Shown here in pieces: positions 49,295-58,827 of a stretch of 64,000 nucleotides of DNA (position 1 is its first letter; each line of letters starts with the position of its first letter). The notes beneath the pieces were generated by a model. That model searched no databases and was not told the origin of the DNA. It was given only the letters and a program-made list of their open reading frames with translations. The DNA is from Candidatus Koribacter versatilis Ellin345 (lineage in GTDB: Bacteria > Acidobacteriota > Terriglobia > Terriglobales > Acidobacteriaceae): the NCBI RefSeq assembly GCF_000014005.1, contig NC_008009.1:3410001-3474000 (forward strand). The letters run 5' to 3'. Position numbers and translations under genes: made by a program.

Positions 49295-49429
49295 GCGTAG
49301 GAGTTATGCAGCCGGAAGTTAGCTGAAATCAGCGAGATACGCCCATTTGCAGACGCTTCCGTTACCGGTCAGCGGCTGCCTACGCTTCGAGATTTGCGTT
49401 ATGTGTTCCATGGGGCGTTTCTCCTACGC
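49295..49429 (-). ncRNA. Candidate structured RNA upstream of the array
   Basis: A perfect 9-bp pair GCGTAGGAG (49429-49421)/CTCCTACGC (49303-49295) encloses about 117 bases. Inside, ACGCCC-c-AT (49418-49410) can pair with ATGGGCGT (49346-49339). Within that, GCAGCCGCT (49379-49371) pairs with AGCGTCTGC (49357-49349), with one mismatch and a GTAA loop region. GCAGCCG could alternatively pair with CGGCTGC (49314-49308), giving a pseudoknot. It lacks the TGGCGNAG motif of modules A-E, so it may be a leader or a separate RNA. Confidence 0.5.
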
Positions 49430-49503
49430 GTTTTCTACAATCGCATGAGTTGGGAATTTCTGCAAGGGGGAAAATGGGGAAAAAACAAGAAATTCGTCAG
49501 CAG

Positions 49504-49532
49504 ATTGTATAGAGATCGTAGCTAGAGTTCAT
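49504..49532 (-). promoter_or_regulatory. Possible promoter of the RNA array
   Basis: On the minus strand ATGAAC (49532-49527), a 17-base spacer and TACAAT (49509-49504) resemble a sigma-70 promoter with a good -10 and weak -35. It points towards the structured RNA and modules A-E, starting about 70 bases ahead of them. Confidence 0.4.
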
Positions 49533-49545
49533 ACTACTCGTCAGA

Positions 49546-49894
49546 GTGCCTCATTCTAAGCTTTCGCTCTTTGACGAGCTTTCTTCTTCGCTTCGCACTC
49601 TTTCCACGGCGTGGAGAGAGACTAGCATGTACTCATCAGTACACAAAATCCTTCAACTTCCACGTACCACCTTTGCGGTAGATTTCTCCGAAAATCGCGA
49701 ATTTGAAAAATTTCCGCGTCCAGGACCACTTTTCGATGGCTTCCAGGAAGAAAATCAGGGGTCTGGATCGGGCAATTTTCGCGCCGCGTCCAGACCCCCT
49801 CTTTGCAAATCCCCAGTAAATAAGCACTTAGAAAAAGTTGTTTACTAAGTTCTAACTTCGGGTTTTACCGTAAGTTTTCCTCGTTTTTTCCCGT
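49546..49894. other. Intergenic stretch with a diverged repeat, no gene
   Basis: Open frames here have no ribosome site and read as low-complexity. A segment from about 49648 to 49875 shares words in the same order with 29697-29920: AAAATCCTTC-ACTT, TACCACCTTTGCGG, GTCCAGG, GAAAATC-GG, and a GTTTACTAAGTTC/GGGTTTTAC tail. It appears to be a decayed dispersed element. Confidence 0.5.
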
Positions 49895-51652
49895 TTATTT
49901 CTGTTCCGCGATCCACGAATTCACGCGGCGCTCGAGAACATCGAGCGGCAGCGCTCCCGAATCAATCACCTCGTCGTGATATTTGCGGATGTCGAACTTC
50001 GCTCCCAACTCCTGTTTCGATCGCTCGCGCAGCTCGATAAATTTCAACTGCCCCATCTTGTAACCCAATGCCTGCGCGGGCCACGCGATGTAACGGTCGG
50101 TCTCGCTCTGCACGTTGACTTCGTCGATGGCCGAGTTGTTGTGGAAGTAATCCACCACTTGCTGCCGCGTCCATTTCTTGTAGTGAAATCCGGTGTCCAC
50201 CACGAGCCGGATCGCGCGTAACAGATCATCCTGCAACCGCCCGTAATCGTTATACGGATCCTGATAAAAACCAACTTCTTTGCCGAGCCGCTCGGAGTAC
50301 AGCGCCCAGCCTTCGACGTAAGCGGTGTAATACGCTTGCTGCCGGAACTTGGGCAGCGTTGGAATTTCCTGTGCGATCGAGCCCTGGAGGTGATGTCCGG
50401 GAACGCCCTCGTGATAAGCAGTGCTTTCCATGTCGATGGTGAGGCGCTTGGCGAAGTCGCCGGTGTTAACCATGATGTGGCCCGGGCGCTTGCCGTCAGG
50501 AGTGCCGGAGTTGTACTGCGCCGCCGACGCTTCTTTCTCGCGGAATTCTTCGACCGGCATCACGATGACTTTTGCTTTTGGCAGGGTGCCGAAAAGCTCC
50601 GGCAGCTTCGCCCACATCTGGTCTTCGTATTTCTGGTAGATGTCGAGGATCTGCTGGCGCGATTGAGCATGGAGCTTGGGATTGTCCTTGATCGTGGCTT
50701 CGAACGACTTCAGGTCGCTGTAGCCCATCTTCTTGGCGATTTCGAGCATGGCAGCGCGATCCGCCGCGACTTGCTGCAAGCCTAGCTGGTGAATTTCTTC
50801 GGGCGTTTTGTCGGTGGTGGTGCTCTGCTTCACCATGAAGGCATAGAGTGCTTCGCCATCGGGGAGCGACCATGCGCCTGGATCAGTTCGGCCTTTGGGA
50901 GCGTATTCGTCGGCGACGAACTTGGTGAACTCTTCGTAAGCCGGGGTGACCTTGGTTGAGATCGCGGTGATGACGGCGTCGTGCAGTCGCTTTTGGTCCG
51001 CAGCGCTGATGCCATCCGGGAACTTCTTCACCGGGCCGGCGAAGGGGCTATCCTCCGCCTTCGTCTCGGCGAGGCCCTTGGCCTGCTTTACAACTTGATC
51101 GAGCAGGATCTTCGGGGGAATGCGGCCGCTCTTCATCCCCATGCGCATGAGGTCTTCGGTCTGGTCGAAAACCAGAGGAAGAAGATTGAGACGGGCGATG
51201 AAGTCTTCGTAATCCTTCACGGTTTCGAAGGAGAGCAAGTTGACGAGCTGTGGCGCATCAATGTGGATGCCACTGAATTGATTGACTGGCATCTCCCAAG
51301 TCTTAAAGCGAGCACCTTCGAGACCCATCTTCAGTTGGCGAAGCAACAATTCCTTGTTGAGCTGCTCCTGCTCGGGGAAGCCCGCCGTATCGACTGCTTC
51401 GAGGCGAGCTACATATTTCCTGGTTTCGTCCAGGTCACGCAGGACCGCGGCGTACGACGCATCGCTCAGTTTATCGTTGTAGCGCTTATCGCCGAGGATG
51501 GATGCGTACTCAGGATTCGTACGCATGGTGTATTCCCAGTAGTCGTCGAGAATCTGGTTGAGTTGCTTGCGCCGGTTGTCGACGTCGCTGCCTTGCGCCA
51601 TGAGTGCTCCCGCGAACATGCAGAGTGCGAGGAGCGTGGAAAGAAAACGCAT
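49895..51652 (-). CDS. DUF885 family exported peptidase-like protein
   Basis: The ATG at 51652, seven bases after AAGGAT, gives 585 residues with a signal peptide (MRFLSTLLALCMFAGALMAQ). The long helical body matches DUF885: NQILDDYWEYTMRTNPEYASILGDKRYND near the start. The zinc-protease motif in ESTAYHEGVPGHHLQ (HExxH variant HEGVPGHH) comes near residue 415, followed by GWALYSERLGKE. DUF885 is related to M32-like carboxypeptidases; the true substrate is unknown. It is divergent from the AsmA-like gene, with 123 bp between starts. Confidence 0.87.
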   Translation of the reverse strand: MRFLSTLLALCMFAGALMAQGSDVDNRRKQLNQILDDYWEYTMRTNPEYASILGDKRYNDKLSDASYAAVLRDLDETRKYVARLEAVDTAGFPEQEQLNKELLLRQLKMGLEGARFKTWEMPVNQFSGIHIDAPQLVNLLSFETVKDYEDFIARLNLLPLVFDQTEDLMRMGMKSGRIPPKILLDQVVKQAKGLAETKAEDSPFAGPVKKFPDGISAADQKRLHDAVITAISTKVTPAYEEFTKFVADEYAPKGRTDPGAWSLPDGEALYAFMVKQSTTTDKTPEEIHQLGLQQVAADRAAMLEIAKKMGYSDLKSFEATIKDNPKLHAQSRQQILDIYQKYEDQMWAKLPELFGTLPKAKVIVMPVEEFREKEASAAQYNSGTPDGKRPGHIMVNTGDFAKRLTIDMESTAYHEGVPGHHLQGSIAQEIPTLPKFRQQAYYTAYVEGWALYSERLGKEVGFYQDPYNDYGRLQDDLLRAIRLVVDTGFHYKKWTRQQVVDYFHNNSAIDEVNVQSETDRYIAWPAQALGYKMGQLKFIELRERSKQELGAKFDIRKYHDEVIDSGALPLDVLERRVNSWIAEQK

Positions 51653-51775
51653 AGAAGATCCTTTTCGAGCGATAGGTGGATGCCTCCCCACGAGGCGTCT
51701 TTCCGTTATACGCTTTGGGCGGCTTTGCAGTTCCATCTAGTCGAATTCGCAAGCTGCTGCATCCAATACTTTTGG

Positions 51776-53314
51776 GTGGGTAAAACAAACACAATCCGGT
51801 GGCTGGTTGCGGCAGCGCTCATCGTGGGCGGCGTATTTACGGTCAATTTCTATCTCGATCGCGAGGTGCAGACGCTCGCCCGCGACATGCTCGCCGAGCA
51901 CTTCCATAGCGAAGTTGCGCTCGACACAATTCACGTGCGCTTGCTGCCAACGGCGAGGGTCAGCGGCTCGGGGCTGGTGCTGTCACAGACCTACGGCGGC
52001 GCGAAGATACCCTTTATCAGCGCGCAGAAGTTTTCGGCGAACGCATCGCTCTGGGGCATGTTGTCGCATACGCGGCAGCTCCATCATGTGCGCGTGGAAG
52101 GACTGATTATTACGGTGGCGCGCCACCCGCAAGGCGAAAAACAGCCGACGGCGAAGCGCAAGGTCCCGGAGCTCGATATCGACGAAGTGGAAGCGGATGG
52201 CGCCAAGCTTGTGATTTTGGCGAACAAACCCGGCAAGCGAAGCCTGGTGTACGACATGCACCATCTTGTTCTGACGCAAGTAGGAAAGAGCAACGTGATG
52301 CACTATCTCGCGAATCTGCGGAATGCGCTGCCGCCGGGCGAGATCGAAGCCGAAGGGAGTTTTGGTCCCTGGAATTTCGACGACGCTGGAGGGACGCACC
52401 TCGACGGCAACTACGTTTTTAAGAAAGCCGATCTCGGTGTGTTCAAGCAGATTTCGGGAACGCTGTCGTCTACCGGGTCGTTCACTGGCGAGTTGGGCAG
52501 AATTGATGTGAAGGGCTCAACCGAGACGCCGGATTTTGCAGTGAAGTCCGGTTCGCATCCGGTGAATTTGCATACGGATTTCGACGCCACCGTGGACGGA
52601 ACCAACGGCGACACACAATTGCACAGCGTGCGGGCCAAGCTGCTCAACTCGACCTTTGTTGTGAATGGAACAATTGTTGATGTACCGGGGCCGACGGGGC
52701 ACATCATTTATCTGCATGTCGTTTCCGACGATGCAAAGGTACAGGACATGCTGCGGGTGGCGGTAAAGACGCCACCGGCGATGAAGGGCGGCCTGAAGTT
52801 CGACGCGAAAGTAAAGATCAACCCCGGACAGGGACCGGTACGAAACCGCATTACCGCGGAGGGCCGCGCCTATATCGTGAACGGATACTTTTCGAGCGAG
52901 ACGGTCTCGGAGAAGATCGCGGAGTTGAGTAATCGCGCCCAGGGAAACCCCAAAGGAGATAAAGACGCGCAGGTACCTGCGAAGTTCGATACGGCTTTCC
53001 GACTGGATGCGGGCAAACTCGCAATTCGCTCGCTTAATTTCAATGTTCCGGGGGCGGAAGCGAAGCTGCATGGGACGTACGTATTGGACGATCAAACACT
53101 CGATTTCTCAGGGACGGCGATGTTGCAGTCCACCGTCTCGGAGATGACGACGGGATTCAAGTCGCTATTGTTGAAAGCCGTGGATCCGATGTTTAAGACG
53201 AAGAATGCCGGCACAGTGCTGCCGATCACGATCACGGGCACGCGCGACGAACCGAAGTTCAAGGTTCAGATGAAGCGCTTAGGAGAGGCCAAGAAAGAGG
53301 CGCAGAGCAACTAG
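51776..53314 (+). CDS. AsmA-like envelope protein
   Basis: The GTG at 51776 gives 512 residues with one N-terminal TM (TIRWLVAAALIVGGVFTVNFYL). A long beta-rich body follows, and its C-terminal part (KGGLKFDAKVKINPGQGPV...ISSLNFNVPGAEAKLHGTYVLDDQTLDFSGTAML) has the AsmA_2-type repeats. AsmA-like proteins form bridges or lipid conduits between the membranes. No clear ribosome site precedes the start, and the frame stays open far upstream antisense to DUF885, so the start is a judgement call. It overlaps convergent leuD by 4 bp (CTAG). Confidence 0.75.
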   Translation: MGKTNTIRWLVAAALIVGGVFTVNFYLDREVQTLARDMLAEHFHSEVALDTIHVRLLPTARVSGSGLVLSQTYGGAKIPFISAQKFSANASLWGMLSHTRQLHHVRVEGLIITVARHPQGEKQPTAKRKVPELDIDEVEADGAKLVILANKPGKRSLVYDMHHLVLTQVGKSNVMHYLANLRNALPPGEIEAEGSFGPWNFDDAGGTHLDGNYVFKKADLGVFKQISGTLSSTGSFTGELGRIDVKGSTETPDFAVKSGSHPVNLHTDFDATVDGTNGDTQLHSVRAKLLNSTFVVNGTIVDVPGPTGHIIYLHVVSDDAKVQDMLRVAVKTPPAMKGGLKFDAKVKINPGQGPVRNRITAEGRAYIVNGYFSSETVSEKIAELSNRAQGNPKGDKDAQVPAKFDTAFRLDAGKLAIRSLNFNVPGAEAKLHGTYVLDDQTLDFSGTAMLQSTVSEMTTGFKSLLLKAVDPMFKTKNAGTVLPITITGTRDEPKFKVQMKRLGEAKKEAQSN

Positions 53315-53898
53315 GCGTGCGCCTTTTCGTAATCCGCGATTGCGTCTGCGTGGCGCAGGGTCAAGCCGATGTCGTCGAGGCCTTCGAGGAAGCAGCGGCG
53401 AGTAAACCCGTCAACTTCAAAGTCGATAGAGAGTCCGTCGGCGCCGCTGATCGTGCCTTTCTCCAAATCAACCGTGAGTTGATAGCCGGGGTTCTTTTCG
53501 GCGCGAGCGGCGATTGCGTCTACGTTTTCCTGCGATGTGACGATTGCTAGTACTCCGCTGTTGCGGCAGTTGTTGTGGAAAATGTCGGCGAATGTGGGGG
53601 CAATCACCACTCGGAAGCCGAAATCTTCAATGGCCCAAGGCGCGTGTTCACGCGAAGAGCCACAACCGAAGTTCTTCCCTCCGACCAGGATCGACGCACC
53701 TTTGTAGCCGGATTGATTCAGAACGAAATCGGATTTCGGATTGCCCGCCTCGTCAAAGCGCCAATCGAAAAAGAGGAACGGACCGAAGCCGGTGCGCTCG
53801 ATGCGCTTGAGGAATTGTTTCGGGATGATCTGATCGGTGTCAACATTGGGCCGCACGAGCGGCGCGACGATGCCGGTGTGAACGCGAAATGCCTTCAT
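53311..53898 (-). CDS. leuD: 3-isopropylmalate dehydratase small subunit
   Basis: The ATG at 53898 gives 195 residues. Family features are PLVRPNVDTDQIIPKQFLK, GGKNFGCGSSREHAPWA and FADIFHNNCRNSGVL. With LeuC it isomerises 2- to 3-isopropylmalate in leucine synthesis. It follows leuC with a 1-bp gap and is the last gene of the leuABCD operon. Confidence 0.96.
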   Translation of the reverse strand: MKAFRVHTGIVAPLVRPNVDTDQIIPKQFLKRIERTGFGPFLFFDWRFDEAGNPKSDFVLNQSGYKGASILVGGKNFGCGSSREHAPWAIEDFGFRVVIAPTFADIFHNNCRNSGVLAIVTSQENVDAIAARAEKNPGYQLTVDLEKGTISGADGLSIDFEVDGFTRRCFLEGLDDIGLTLRHADAIADYEKAHA

Positions 53899-53899
53899 A

Positions 53900-55312
53900 C
53901 TACTTGTACTCCCACTCGCGGATGTCGGTGAAGTGGCCAGTAATGGCGGCTGCTGCGGCCATGGCGGGACTGACGAGGTGGGTGCGGCCACCGCGGCCCT
54001 GGCGACCTTCAAAGTTGCGATTGCTGGTGGAAGCGCAGCGCTGACCCGGCGAAAGTATGTCGGGATTCATGCCGAGACACATCGAGCATCCAGACTCACG
54101 CCATTCGAATCCGGCGTCGCGAAATACGCGGTCGAGTCCCTCTTCTTCCGCTTTCGCCTTAATGCGCTGAGAGCCGGGCACGACCATCGCGTGAACAGTT
54201 GCAGCGACGTGGTAGCCGCTAACCACCTTCGCGGCGGCGCGAAGATCTTCGATGCGCGAGTTGGTGCAGGAGCCAATGAAGACGCGGTCAACCGCGATCT
54301 GGGCGACGGGAGTACCGGGCTTGAGATCCATGTATGTGAGCGCCCGTTCATACGACTGGCGCTGCGCGTCGTCGGAAGTGGCCTTGGGATCGGGGACATT
54401 TGCACCCACGGAGACCACCATTCCTGGATTCGTGCCCCAGGTGACTTGCGGCTGCAGGTCGGCGGCGTTGATGTGAATTTCGCGATCGAACTTCGCGCCT
54501 TCGTCGGTGTTGAGCGCCGCCCACTCGGCCACGCCGGTATCCCACTCGGCGCCCTTCGGCGCATATTGACGGTTGCGAATATACGCAAACGTTATTTCGT
54601 CCGGGCCAATCAGCCCGGCGCGCGCTCCGCCTTCGATCGACATATTGCAAAGCGTCATGCGCGCTTCCATCGAAAGGGCGCGAATGGCTGTGCCACAGTA
54701 CTCGATGACATGGCCGGTGGCGCCGTCGGTACCGAGTTTGCCGATGATGCCGAGCGCGAGATCCTTTGCAGTCACGCCTTCCGGCAACGTACCGGAGACT
54801 TCAATCTTCATGGTCTTGGGCTTACGCTGCGGCAAGCACTGCGTGGCGAGTACATGCTCGACTTCCGAGGTGCCGATGCCGAAGGCGAACGCGCCGAATG
54901 CGCCGTGAGTGCTGGTGTGGCTGTCACCACAAACGATCGTCATGCCCGGCAACGTGAGCCCAAGTTCGGGGCCGATAACGTGGACAATGCCCTGCTCTTC
55001 CGAGGTGAGATCGAAGAGCGGCACGCCGAACGCGGCGCAATTCGTGCGCAGAGCGTCGATCTGTCTGGCGGCGACGTCATCTTTAATCACCAGGCGCGGT
55101 GACGTGGTGGGAACGTTGTGGTCTACCGTGGCGAACGTGAGGTCGGTGCGACGAACTTTTCGTCCGGCGGCGCGGAGACCGTCGAACGCCTGCGGTGAGG
55201 TGACTTCGTGAACGTAATGACGATCGATATAGAGGATCGGGGGCTGATCGTCAGGCACGCACACGACGTGCGTGGACCAAATCTTTTCGAAGAGCGTACG
55301 AGGACCGGACAT
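53900..55312 (-). CDS. leuC: 3-isopropylmalate dehydratase large subunit
   Basis: The protein has 470 residues from the ATG at 55312. The aconitase-type signature is visible: [54 protein letters not shown], the cluster Cys in [14 protein letters not shown] and the pair in [11 protein letters not shown]. These three cysteines bind the [4Fe-4S] cluster. The length and order match bacterial LeuC. It lies between leuB (46 bp) and leuD (1 bp). Confidence 0.96.
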   Translation of the reverse strand: MSGPRTLFEKIWSTHVVCVPDDQPPILYIDRHYVHEVTSPQAFDGLRAAGRKVRRTDLTFATVDHNVPTTSPRLVIKDDVAARQIDALRTNCAAFGVPLFDLTSEEQGIVHVIGPELGLTLPGMTIVCGDSHTSTHGAFGAFAFGIGTSEVEHVLATQCLPQRKPKTMKIEVSGTLPEGVTAKDLALGIIGKLGTDGATGHVIEYCGTAIRALSMEARMTLCNMSIEGGARAGLIGPDEITFAYIRNRQYAPKGAEWDTGVAEWAALNTDEGAKFDREIHINAADLQPQVTWGTNPGMVVSVGANVPDPKATSDDAQRQSYERALTYMDLKPGTPVAQIAVDRVFIGSCTNSRIEDLRAAAKVVSGYHVAATVHAMVVPGSQRIKAKAEEEGLDRVFRDAGFEWRESGCSMCLGMNPDILSPGQRCASTSNRNFEGRQGRGGRTHLVSPAMAAAAAITGHFTDIREWEYK

Positions 55313-55358
55313 CAACTCACTCTAAAGAAGCGTCCCCGGCGCATGGCCGGGGAGTGAT

Positions 55359-56453
55359 TTATACCGCGTGGTAGGCGTAATGGCTGATTGCCATGTCGGC
55401 GCACTGGCGCTCGATGGCGGAGCCCACTTCCGCGGTCGTATTGAACTTGCGCGCGGAGGGAACAAGATCCTTCGTTCGATAGCCGTCGAGGAGAACCGCG
55501 TTCACGGCGGATTCGATCAATCGCGCATCCTGCTCAAGTTTCGCGGTGTGGCGCAGCAGCATGGCGACTGAGTTGATCGCGCCGACCGGGTTGGCTATTC
55601 CCTTGCCTGCGATGTCGGGTGCGGAGCCATGGACCGGTTCGTAAAGATCGACCTCGCCGCCGATGGTGGCAGAGGCAAGCAATCCGAGCGAGCCGCCGAT
55701 GACGGCAGCTTCATCGCTGAGGATATCGCCAAAGAGATTTTCGGTAAGTACGACGTCGAAGGCGGTGGGCGCCTGGATGAGGCGCATCGCGAAGGAGTCC
55801 ACGTAGGCGTGTTCGAGCTTTACGTCGGAATATTGCTTCGCGACTTCGGTCACCACTAAGCGCCAGAGCTGCGAGCATTCGAGAACGTTGGCTTTATCAA
55901 CCGACGTCACCTTCTTACGGCGATTGCGCGCTTGCTGGAAGGCGATATGTGCGACGCGCTCGATTTCATAGCGCGAGTACGACATGGTGTTCGTCGCAGT
56001 GTCATCTTTAATTCCGCGGGGCTCGCCGAAGTAGAGGCCGCCGAGGAGTTCGCGAACGATCATGACATCCGCGCCGAAGACGAGTTCCTGCTTGATGGGC
56101 GACGAGTCGGATAGAGCGGCATACGCTTGCACCGGGCGCAGGTTCGCGAAGCCGCCGAGCGCCTGGCGCAACGCGAGAAGGCCGGTCTCGGGCTTCTTGT
56201 CGCGTGGCATCGAGTCGAACTCGGGATGGCCGACTGCGCCGAGTAGGACAGCATCGGACTCGAGGCAGGTGTGGAGCGTCTTTTCCGGGAGAGGGCTGCC
56301 GTGTTTCCGGATGGCGACGCCGCCAACTTCAGCCTCGGTGAACTGGAACTCGTATCCGTTGACGTTAGCGATGGCACGCAGGACACGAACAGCCTCGGCC
56401 GTAACCTCTGGGCCGACGCCGTCGCCTCCAAGCACAGCAATTTTGAGTTTCAT
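55359..56453 (-). CDS. leuB: 3-isopropylmalate dehydrogenase
   Basis: The 364-residue NAD-dependent enzyme oxidises and decarboxylates 3-isopropylmalate. It shows [22 protein letters not shown] at the start, [14 protein letters not shown], the [14 protein letters not shown] motif with the catalytic Lys, and the NAD-site [25 protein letters not shown], then [19 protein letters not shown]. The ATG at 56453 follows AAGGGAT. It is 14 bp downstream of leuA. Confidence 0.97.
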   Translation of the reverse strand: MKLKIAVLGGDGVGPEVTAEAVRVLRAIANVNGYEFQFTEAEVGGVAIRKHGSPLPEKTLHTCLESDAVLLGAVGHPEFDSMPRDKKPETGLLALRQALGGFANLRPVQAYAALSDSSPIKQELVFGADVMIVRELLGGLYFGEPRGIKDDTATNTMSYSRYEIERVAHIAFQQARNRRKKVTSVDKANVLECSQLWRLVVTEVAKQYSDVKLEHAYVDSFAMRLIQAPTAFDVVLTENLFGDILSDEAAVIGGSLGLLASATIGGEVDLYEPVHGSAPDIAGKGIANPVGAINSVAMLLRHTAKLEQDARLIESAVNAVLLDGYRTKDLVPSARKFNTTAEVGSAIERQCADMAISHYAYHAV

Positions 56454-56467
56454 AATCCCTTAACTGT

Positions 56468-57691
56468 TTAGCTCGCGGCAGCGTTCGCCGAAGCGACGCC
56501 TGCGCGGGTTGGTTCAATCATGTCTGGCATGCAGCCACGTGCAATTTCTTCGCGGATGATGCGCAGCAAGTGTGAATCTTCTACTACCTTTACCTGATCT
56601 GCAACATCGACGAAGCGACGATAGACGTTGTCGAGGTCGCGGCGGGTAAAGCGATAGCCGAGCTCTTCGCAGCGGTGATTCAAGGCGCTGCGCCCGGAGT
56701 GCTTGCCGAGAACCAGCTTGCTATCGGGCACACCAACCGATCTCGGCGTCATGATCTCGTAAGTCAGCGGGTTCTTCAACATGCCGTCCTGGTGAATACC
56801 GGCTTCGTGAGCGAAGGCGTTGCGGCCTACGATGGCCTTGTTCGCCTGAACGTCTGCCCCGGTGATCTCCTGCAGCATCGCGCTGGCGGGATAGAGATGT
56901 TCGGAATGGATCGCGGTTTCGACGGGGAAGACATCCGCGCGGACCTTAATTGCCATCGTGACTTCTTCGAGCGAAGCATTGCCGGCACGTTCGCCGATGC
57001 CGTTGATGGTGCACTCGATCTGGCGCGCACCAGCTTCGACGGCTGCCAGCGAGTTCGCGACGGCGAGGCCAAGATCGTTGTGGCAATGGCAGGAAAGGAC
57101 GATATCGTCGCGATTAATGCGATTGCGGACGGCGGTAAACATGCGGGCAATGTCGGACGGAACTGTGAAGCCGACGGTATCGGGCAGGTTCAAGGTGGTG
57201 GCGCCGGCTTCGACGACTGCTTCGCACACCGCGCAGAGAAACTCGAGATCGCTGCGGGTCGCATCTTCGGGAGAGAACTCAACGTCCGGACAGAGCGAGC
57301 GGGCAAAGCGAACCTGTTCGAAGGCCTGAGCGATGCATTGTTCGCGCGTCATGCGGAGCTTGTACTTGAGATGGATGTCGCTGGTGGCAAGGAACACATG
57401 GATACGCGGACGGGCAGCATGCTCCAGTGCGTGCCAAGCGCGTTCGATGTCCTTGGCATTGGCGCGGGCGAGGCCGGCGATCTTGGGCCGGCGGATCTCC
57501 TGCGCGATCATGCGCACGGATTCAAAATCGCCCTCGGAGGAGATGGGGAATCCAGCTTCGATAACGTCCACGCCGAGCCGATCGAGCTGCCGCGCCATGC
57601 GCAGCTTCTCCATCGGATTCATGCTGCAGCCGGGTGACTGCTCGCCGTCGCGGAGCGTGGTGTCGAAAATTGTGATTCTCGATCGGTCCAT
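56468..57691 (-). CDS. leuA: 2-isopropylmalate synthase lacking the regulatory domain
   Basis: The 407-residue enzyme begins [19 protein letters not shown] (DTTLRDGEQ is the synthase signature). It has [34 protein letters not shown] with the metal-binding His pair, and [23 protein letters not shown] lies before the ATG. Typical LeuA proteins have ~500 residues with a C-terminal leucine-binding domain; here the protein stops after the linker region ([21 protein letters not shown]). It should thus be insensitive to leucine feedback, or it could be a homocitrate- or citramalate-type relative. The complete leuBCD cluster argues for LeuA. Confidence 0.9.
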   Translation of the reverse strand: MDRSRITIFDTTLRDGEQSPGCSMNPMEKLRMARQLDRLGVDVIEAGFPISSEGDFESVRMIAQEIRRPKIAGLARANAKDIERAWHALEHAARPRIHVFLATSDIHLKYKLRMTREQCIAQAFEQVRFARSLCPDVEFSPEDATRSDLEFLCAVCEAVVEAGATTLNLPDTVGFTVPSDIARMFTAVRNRINRDDIVLSCHCHNDLGLAVANSLAAVEAGARQIECTINGIGERAGNASLEEVTMAIKVRADVFPVETAIHSEHLYPASAMLQEITGADVQANKAIVGRNAFAHEAGIHQDGMLKNPLTYEIMTPRSVGVPDSKLVLGKHSGRSALNHRCEELGYRFTRRDLDNVYRRFVDVADQVKVVEDSHLLRIIREEIARGCMPDMIEPTRAGVASANAAAS

Positions 57692-57760
57692 TCGTCCTCC
57701 TGGGTCCCAGAAACGGGCACGGCCCGCGGACGGGTCGTAGGAAAAGAGTAGCGACGGGGC

Positions 57761-57776
57761 ACTTGATAACTCAAGT
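57761..57776. promoter_or_regulatory. Candidate LysR-type operator between leuA and the regulator
   Basis: ACTTGA-TAAC-TCAAGT is a perfect inverted repeat that contains the T-N11-A pattern of LysR-type sites. It lies 70 bp ahead of leuA's start and 74 bp ahead of the divergent regulator, in an AT-rich patch. Confidence 0.55.
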
Positions 57777-57849
57777 TTATAATTTTAATGATTTGCATTA
57801 GAATATCTTATCCATAAGTTTTGCAAGCGGTTACGAGGGAGAAGCATAA

Positions 57850-58767
57850 GTGGACTTATTTCAGCTTGAAACCTTCCTTACGGTGGCGCGAGAGGGCAGT
57901 TTCTCGAAGGCCGCCAAAAAGCTCTACCGCACCCAGCCGGCGATTAGCCAGACTATCCGGAAGCTGGAAGAGGAGATTGGCGAAGGATTGTTCGACCGAT
58001 CGTCGCGGGAAGGGATCCTCACCGACGCCGGTAAAGTGTTGGAGGAGTATGCACAAAAGCTCCTCAACCTGCGAACTGAGGCGCTTTCGGCGGTGGGGGA
58101 GCTACGGCAGTTAGAGCGTGGCCGACTAAGCATTGGGGCGAACGAGGTGACGTGTCTTTATTTATTGCCAATGCTGGATAAATATCGGGACCGGTGCCCG
58201 ATGGTGTCGATCGCGGTGCAGCGGACGATGGCGAGTCTGGTGCCGGAGGAGTTGCTGAACCGGAGCATCGAGCTCGGGCTGGTGACGTACAAAATTGATC
58301 AACCTGAGCTGAAGTCGGTCGTTATCTACCGAGACGAGCTGATTTTCGTAATGCACCCTTCGCATCCGCTGGCATCGGCTGGGATGCTCAATATCAATCA
58401 ACTGGGGGCCGAGGTGTTCGTCGCGCACAATGTGCCATCGCCATATCGCGCGAAGGTGATTGATACGTTCAAACATAAGAACGTTCCCTTACACATGCAT
58501 GTCGAGCTGCCGACGGTGGAAGCGATCAAGAAGTTTGTGGCGCGGGAGCGCGGGCTGGCGTTGCTGCCGGGGATCTCGGTAGAGGATGAGATTGCGCGGG
58601 GAGAGCTGGCAAGTGCGCGGGTGAAGGAGTTGGCGTTCGAGCGCAAGGTACGAATTGCGTATCGCCGGAACTCGGTGCTGTCGCATGCATCGCGGGCGTT
58701 TCTGGATGTCGCCGAGAGCTTTGCCAAACAGAAGGGCGGGCGTTACCTTTTCCAGCCGGAACGATGA
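57850..58767 (+). CDS. LysR family transcriptional regulator
   Basis: The 305-residue protein begins with a LysR winged helix: LFQLETFLTVAREGSFSKAAKKLYRTQPAISQTIRKLEEEIGEGLFDR. A periplasmic-binding-like effector domain follows (LSIGANEVTCLYLLPMLDKYRDRCP). The GTG at 57850 follows GAGGGAG. Its divergent arrangement with leuABCD suggests that it controls that operon, with an intermediate such as isopropylmalate as a possible coinducer, and that it represses itself. This is inferred from position. Unusually, the closest-looking effector domain is of the CysB/CbbR type, not a specific LeuO match. Confidence 0.9.
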   Translation: MDLFQLETFLTVAREGSFSKAAKKLYRTQPAISQTIRKLEEEIGEGLFDRSSREGILTDAGKVLEEYAQKLLNLRTEALSAVGELRQLERGRLSIGANEVTCLYLLPMLDKYRDRCPMVSIAVQRTMASLVPEELLNRSIELGLVTYKIDQPELKSVVIYRDELIFVMHPSHPLASAGMLNINQLGAEVFVAHNVPSPYRAKVIDTFKHKNVPLHMHVELPTVEAIKKFVARERGLALLPGISVEDEIARGELASARVKELAFERKVRIAYRRNSVLSHASRAFLDVAESFAKQKGGRYLFQPER

Positions 58768-58827
58768 TCCCGAAGACACCTAAAGTGCCTCCCTTGCCTG
58801 CCGATAGCAATGGCAGGACGGTTAAAC

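Noticed and set aside
49546-49848. 100-codon plus-strand frame
   Set aside because: No ribosome site and low-complexity translation; it overlaps a diverged intergenic repeat that also occurs near 29.8 kb.
50981-51775. Upstream extension of the AsmA-like frame by 265 codons
   Set aside because: It is antisense to the DUF885 peptidase gene, whose coding sense is clear. The AsmA-like protein needs only the TM start at 51776.
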